The notes under the pieces are model-generated. The model was given only the letters and a program-made list of their open reading frames with translations, did not search any database and had not been told where the DNA came from. Of a stretch of DNA of 64,000 nt, positions 59,641-64,000 are shown piece after piece. The DNA lies in NCBI RefSeq assembly GCF_040958095.1, contig NC_091154.1, positions 43,288,735-43,352,734 on the forward strand, given 5' to 3'. The position numbers and the translations under genes are program-made. How positions within the stretch are numbered: the first letter of the stretch is position 1; every line of letters begins with the position of its first letter. The DNA comes from Procambarus clarkii. Its lineage: Eukaryota > Arthropoda > Malacostraca > Decapoda > Cambaridae.

Positions 59641-61213
59641 TCATTTAAATCTCCCTTTTACTTCCAATCTATGTTAACCAGAACATCAACTGATGCTATT
59701 AGATGATGAACTTCAGTAGGTCTATTATTTCCCTATTAATACCCCATTTCTTCTCCATTTATAGACATCAGTAATGTAGCTCTATTAATATTCAGAAGGT
59801 CCTATTTATTCCCCTTACTTATCAAGAAGCTTATATTTATAGTGTCTGGCAGAGGATTGTTTATTGAGCATAGGAATGAAATCCATTCATATGAAACAAA
59901 GGGGAGCAACACAGTGCAAGAACTAATGTGCATTTTCGAGTTCGCCCCTGTTACCTGTATTTACCCAGGTCTTTTCCTAAATCTAAAACCTATCCAATTT
60001 ATTCCTGTTCTGTTTCATGTTGATACGTTTAATAGGTTAGAAATATCCCCATTTACTATGACCATTCAGTCACACCTCTATCATGTCACCCCTATTTCTT
60101 CTTCGTCTTTCTAGGGAATGTAATTCGAGCTTTGACAATCTGTCTTCACAGAATGTTTATTGATCATAGGGCAAATAAAAATGAAAACCCCACTATCATC
60201 TATTTGCATGAAAACAGTCCCCTGCCAGGCGTGGTGACTGTAATGCGATTTCAGTACTAATCCAATATTGCTTCATAACGCATAAATATATATATGCACG
60301 TACATAAATATATATGCACATCTCACATTCGCTCAAAAAACATGCCTCCCCACACCTTGCTGTAGAAAAGCAAGTCTCTCATGTTTTGAAATAAAACTGC
60401 CTTCTTCAGTTACCTTCTTTTCTGACGTCATCATCCCTAATGCGCTGTAAGCCCCCAATGAGCTTCCAGCCAACGTGCTCATGCGGGTCCTATAGGAAGT
60501 TCACACATAAGTGTGAACTCTTAATCACTCCCAATACCTCAACTGTACTCTGTGTTTCACCAGAAACGATATTCAGCTACCTTTGCTCGTATTTCTGCTT
60601 ATGTTTTCTGTTATTCATTTCATAAACCCTATCAAACCCTCTGAATCCATCCTAACCTAACTTATTATATATAACAAACAAATACATTCTACAGACCAGT
60701 TGTTGTTGTTTAGTGACATCACGAAAAGTAACCTCAGTATCGGGATAGGGTATTGCTGGCCATTAGCATATAAGTGTCAAGGTATCACAGCACCTGACTG
60801 TTCAACTATGTATGACGTCACCAGGTAACCAATGCGGCCTTTAGCGTCCTACCTGTACATGTACTGTTTTTGATGTTATTATTAAAAAAATGACTAGACT
60901 ATCCATCTCCACCTAACCTAATCAGAGGTTTAAGAATATACATTGTATAGGTTTTCATTATTTTATTGTTAATAAAAGTTTACATTCTGGTCTTAACAGA
61001 AAAATTGTAATGGGGAACAAGCATGATATTTCAGATGTTGGTCATAGCAATCCTAGATCCTGGTAATTTTTGTGAGGGAGACCAGTTCCTCTGCAACATC
61101 AAATCTCGAACAGTAAATAGAAACCATATGAGCAACACATAATAATAATAATAATAAATCAGCAATAATATGAAAGACAATATATGGCTAACATCTAGAA
61201 ATATACTTACAGC
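59641..61213. other. Non-coding stretch, nothing recognised
   Basis: Short frames only. It contains TGACGTCAT at 60422 and TGACGTCACC at 60811, and (ATA)n at 61138-61158. It lies downstream of the Maverick protease; no polymerase B, ATPase or integrase sequence and no terminal inverted repeat was recognised here. Confidence 0.5.
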
Positions 61214-61795
61214 TCAGTAATATAAGGAGTCATCACACAGCGATAGACATTTATCCTGTCCATCTATGCAAAATGTCTTTTTGCAGTTGGGCATTGCAAA
61301 ATTAGAATATGCAAATTGAATTATCTTTCTATCGTTCATATTATATTCCCCATATTCAAATAAAGTTTCAAATTTATGTAGTGCAGCTTTCAAGTTAAGG
61401 TTGCATAATTGATAGGCAAAAAACATGGCATAGGCTCCACAATAATAGGAGTATATGCTCTGAATGCGTTGTGTGAACATGTAAACTCTATAATCTTCAA
61501 AATAAGAGAGGAATTCTTGTAAATAACGTGAATGGAATTCCATCTTCAACCCAAAACTGTCCAACAGGGCGATAATAGCTCCTTAAGGTTGATTGTGTAC
61601 ATACACAGTCATCCAATTACCCATCATCGATGCAGGGGATTTCTCATCTAAAGTATTTAAAATAAATACCACTGGCTCTTTATTTAATTTCTAAAAGGTT
61701 CTCTGTACATCGTTCGCTAAATAACATCCGATATTAATGACTTCTTCCCCTAAATATATATTTTTCAACCCATTGTTTATTTCCAAACAATTCAT
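61214..61795 (-). pseudogene. Maverick/Polinton adenain-type cysteine protease, broken
   Basis: From ATG 61795 the minus strand gives 193 codons with two in-frame stops (TAG 61693-61691, TAA 61585-61583). The length fits the ~200-residue adenovirus-type maturation protease, which cleaves capsid precursors. The acidic segment Leu-Asp-Ser-Phe-Gly (from 61561) and the segment Gln-Ser-Ile-Tyr-Ser-Tyr-Tyr-Cys-Gly-Ala-Tyr-Ala-Met-Phe-Phe (61462-61418) keep the Gln...Cys spacing of the family. At the position of the catalytic His, before Trp (61618-61613), there is Asn. It starts 6 bp after the capsid gene stop. A dead relic of an integrated virus-like element. Confidence 0.8.
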
Positions 61796-61800
61796 GTTTC

Positions 61801-63100
61801 TTAGGCTCTCGTTTCACAAATAATACGTCGGTCAGCATTAATTTTCATAATCCCAGTAGTAGGACCAAACAGCAGTATAACTTTATTTCCCACTATGGCT
61901 GTATTGAATTCCAATGTAATTCTTATATTCCCTGTCGCTTCCAAGGAAACTGTACCCTCTATTTCTTCTGGTAATAAATTAAAGACCAGCAGAGTTTGTC
62001 CTTTAACGAACGATTCGTAGGACAAAATATTATCTACATTAAATCCTACAGCATTCAGGACCGTATAATATAATTTCGAACATTTATGGGGAAATCACAC
62101 GCTATATTAAATAAACTCGTGTTGTTCACCGAGATATATACGTTGCTCAAGGCGGAATTGTTAAAATATAATGGGTTTAAGGTATAATCTCCAAAAATGG
62201 CTTCCATATCAATAATTGCCACGTATAACTTCTCAGGGATCACTCCACCCCAGGGTTGGTCCATAGTTAACGATTTTTGACCCTGACCTAGAATATAGAT
62301 TTTAAATAGGGTTTTATCAAATATATACGTTACTGCACCATTATTTTGGGCGAGTGCTCTGTTAATAGCTAGTAACCCAGAAGGGAATGGGGTTAATCTA
62401 TCGATACATAAGCGGGCCATATTTATATTATATTTATAGTCAGCAGTTGCTGTATGACTGCCAATAACCCATTTATCACTATTTAACTCCAAACGTATTC
62501 TTACATCTACGTTATCCAGTAAATATTCGCTAATAGATGCAATATCCAGCAGTAATTTAAAGCACGTATAAATGCCCTGTTCTTTCATATTAGCCATTTT
62601 CTCATCCTGATTTATCGTGGTCGTAGCAAAATACTGCGTATCAATTTTATTGGGTATCGTTAGCGCCTCTTCTTTATAAAAATGCGCTAGATGCTTAAAA
62701 CCATCAATTTTACTTCTGGAGAGAGTCGTTAGCAGCTTTATATACGCCCAATAAGAAAATAAAGAATTACTTTCAACCACTTGTTCGTTGAAATACACCA
62801 CCACTGTTTTAAAAGTGTTTGTGATAAACCATTGGCTACAGTCACTTTTTTGCCTGAATCTATTGCGGCGTCAGCTTCTGTTAATTCTATCCCCACTTCT
62901 AGGGCTAGGGATGACATATCCAGGAAATGACCAGGAATGCCAGGGATTCTAAATTCTATATACGAGTCCTTAAATTTATTAATTCCAAAATTAACAGGTA
63001 AAATATCAATATTTTTCCTGCTAGTTATAGTGGACTCAATCATACGTGCTGAATTAAGTTTGGGAAATCCATCTGTTACAGCCACTGTGTAACTTTCCAA
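61801..63100 (-). pseudogene. Maverick/Polinton capsid protein (F54H12.2-like family), two frameshifts
   Basis: Three frames make one protein of ~430 codons: 63100-62805 (N-terminus, Val-Thr-Asp-Gly-Phe-Pro-Lys-Leu), 62804-62090 (Phe-Asn-Glu-Gln-Val-Val-Glu-Ser-Asn) and 62089-61801 (EGTVSLEATGNIRITLEF, ending Cys-Glu-Thr-Arg-Ala). Slips lie near 62806 and 62088, both beside short homopolymers. The protein resembles the invertebrate proteins named F54H12.2-like. I infer the hexon-like major capsid protein from the neighbours: penton-like and basic proteins upstream and protease 6 bp downstream. Structure comparison would be needed to be sure. Confidence 0.65.
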
Positions 63101-63173
63101 AGGGGATTATAGCCCCGCTCCTAGTGTAGTAGTAGTATTCATGCTGGATGCTATGAGAGGAATGAATTGCAAT

Positions 63174-63605
63174 TTACGCAAACACGTTCTTATATCTCTT
63201 ATTCTTCTTATTCTGTTTTGTGAAACTGCGAATAAGTGCTAATTTTGTGGCCTTAGCCTTTCTCTTAGACTTTTTCCGCCTTTTACCACCACCTAAAATC
63301 TGACGCCCTACTCCCTTTAATGATTCGATCCCATGCTTCTTCATTGACTTTTTAAAGGAATGTTCCCCTGTTTGCATGTCATGCAATACATTCTGACCCA
63401 TACTTAAGACGGCAGGAGCAAGGGTTCTCATTAAAAATGGCGCTGCTTTACGGGCTAAACCAGTGAGGAAACTGAATATACCACCTCCTCTTATATGACT
63501 CCTATTGAATATTCTAATATCACTCAGCCCACCTCCTTTATATGAGGCAGGTGGGCTAATTAAGAATATTTCGTCTACAGACGGAGGGATGAAATTGACG
63601 CGCAT
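63174..63605 (-). CDS. Maverick/Polinton small basic glycine-rich protein (pX/pVI-like)
   Basis: An intact 143-residue frame. The N-terminus has a Ser-Pro-Pro-Ala-Ser-Tyr-Lys-Gly-Gly-Gly turn, then Arg-Gly-Gly-Gly-Ile-Phe-Ser-Phe-Leu and an amphipathic segment Ala-Ala-Pro-Phe-Leu-Met-Arg-Thr-Leu-Ala-Pro. The C-terminus is strongly basic (GGGKRRKKSKRKAKATKLAL). Glycine-rich, amphipathic, lysine-tailed proteins of this size sit beside capsid genes in Mavericks and adintoviruses and are compared with adenovirus core or membrane-active proteins. A role in genome condensation or entry is inferred, not shown. It is the only unbroken complete frame in the cluster. Confidence 0.6.
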   Translation of the reverse strand: MRVNFIPPSVDEIFLISPPASYKGGGLSDIRIFNRSHIRGGGIFSFLTGLARKAAPFLMRTLAPAVLSMGQNVLHDMQTGEHSFKKSMKKHGIESLKGVGRQILGGGKRRKKSKRKAKATKLALIRSFTKQNKKNKRYKNVFA

Positions 63606-63653
63606 TTTGTAGCTTGCAGATGAGTAATGAGGCTCGGAACTGTAATGTCCTTA

Positions 63654-63905
63654 TTATATAGACCCAATTTGACGTCGCATATGTAAAACAGCTGTTGTGC
63701 TTCCTCGTTTATCAAAATAAATAGGGGTCCCATTAGGATCTGTTACTGCAATACTTATACTCTCCAGTACATTTGTATTTTGAGGTTTATTTAGTTTCCT
63801 ATTCGTGCTTTCACCGCCCTGCAAAGACACTACGTCCAATATATCCACTAATAAATTCCCGTACATCGTAGGGGCAATTTTATCGCAATAAACACAGGTA
63901 ATCCA
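63654..63905 (-). pseudogene. Maverick/Polinton penton-like minor capsid protein, C-terminus
   Basis: Minus strand 63905-63654 is open and follows an in-frame stop at 63908-63906. It reads Val-Tyr-Cys-Asp-Lys-Ile-Ala-Pro, Met-Tyr-Gly-Asn-Leu-Leu-Val-Asp-Ile-Leu and SISIAVTDPNGTPIYFDKRG, ending Val-Leu-His-Met-Arg-Arg-Gln. The Tyr-Cys-Asp box and the final beta-strand pattern are those I associate with the minor capsid (penton) protein of Polintons. The rest of the gene, if present, is beyond or in the broken stretch to 64000. Confidence 0.5.
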
Positions 63906-64000
63906 TCATGCCCCTGGGTTGTGAAGGGTAGGGACACGTGTCTGATATGGGTGTTTCATCAAAATAATTCTTGTGTACGTATATATCCTAATTTTTATGC

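Overview
The window is repeat-dominated eukaryotic DNA, best explained as a decapod crustacean or other arthropod genome (inference). Reasons: non-LTR retrotransposons of CR1/jockey and I type, arthropod-type TTAGG runs inside palindromic elements, long TA, GT and AG microsatellites, a tRNA-derived SINE, an intron-like AT-rich background, and a decayed Maverick/Polinton. The only intact host-like coding sequence is a 207-codon, seven-finger C2H2 zinc-finger ORF (33082-33705, minus). One or two candidate host exons with splice sites lie at 1.8 and 3.4 kb.

Layout. 1-2.4 kb: LINE E pieces, two palindromic MITE copies with back-to-back TTAGG repeats, and a 732-bp palindrome. 2.5-3.3 kb: a 37-bp minisatellite. 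3.8-6.8 kb: mosaic of LINE A2 and LINE C fragments. 6.9-10 kb: a roughly 200-bp tandem repeat, an ACGTTAT-rich block and a possible LTR relic. 10.2-31.9 kb: one nested locus. LINE A1 (ORF1, ORF2) is split at 13.7/30.36 kb by a minus-strand LINE B carrying a 15-bp target duplication. LINE B ORF1 is itself split by a Ty3/gypsy-like LTR element (20913-28137, 5-bp TSD). A 771-bp direct duplication of the A/B junction brackets a 2.4-kb insert with a DIRS-like gag ORF. A second, 184-bp LINE B copy sits at 30.92 kb with its own 15-bp TSD.

32-37 kb: the zinc-finger ORF flanked by inverted repeats, then LINE C with RT and RNase H. 37.4-41.9 kb: a nearly complete LINE A with an uninterrupted 980-codon ORF2. 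42-48.5 kb: LINE F scrap, a foldback, three LINE D copies in the same orientation, a second palindrome and another LINE E 3' end. 49.1-56.9 kb: two more TTAGG MITEs bracket a second LTR element (49624-55590) and a related diverged solo LTR. 57.2-59.6 kb: a 28-bp minisatellite and a 321-bp higher-order repeat. 61.2-64 kb: Maverick/Polinton (adintovirus-like) morphogenesis genes on the minus strand: penton-like C-terminus, basic glycine-rich protein, capsid protein and adenain-type protease, all or mostly broken.

The most notable biology is in the two LTR elements. Both place integrase before reverse transcriptase, a copia-like order on gypsy-type enzymes, as known for Gmr1-like elements. The second has lost its RT in an otherwise open 1320-codon frame that reads into the 3' LTR, and its LTRs are almost identical, which suggests recent mobilisation in trans.
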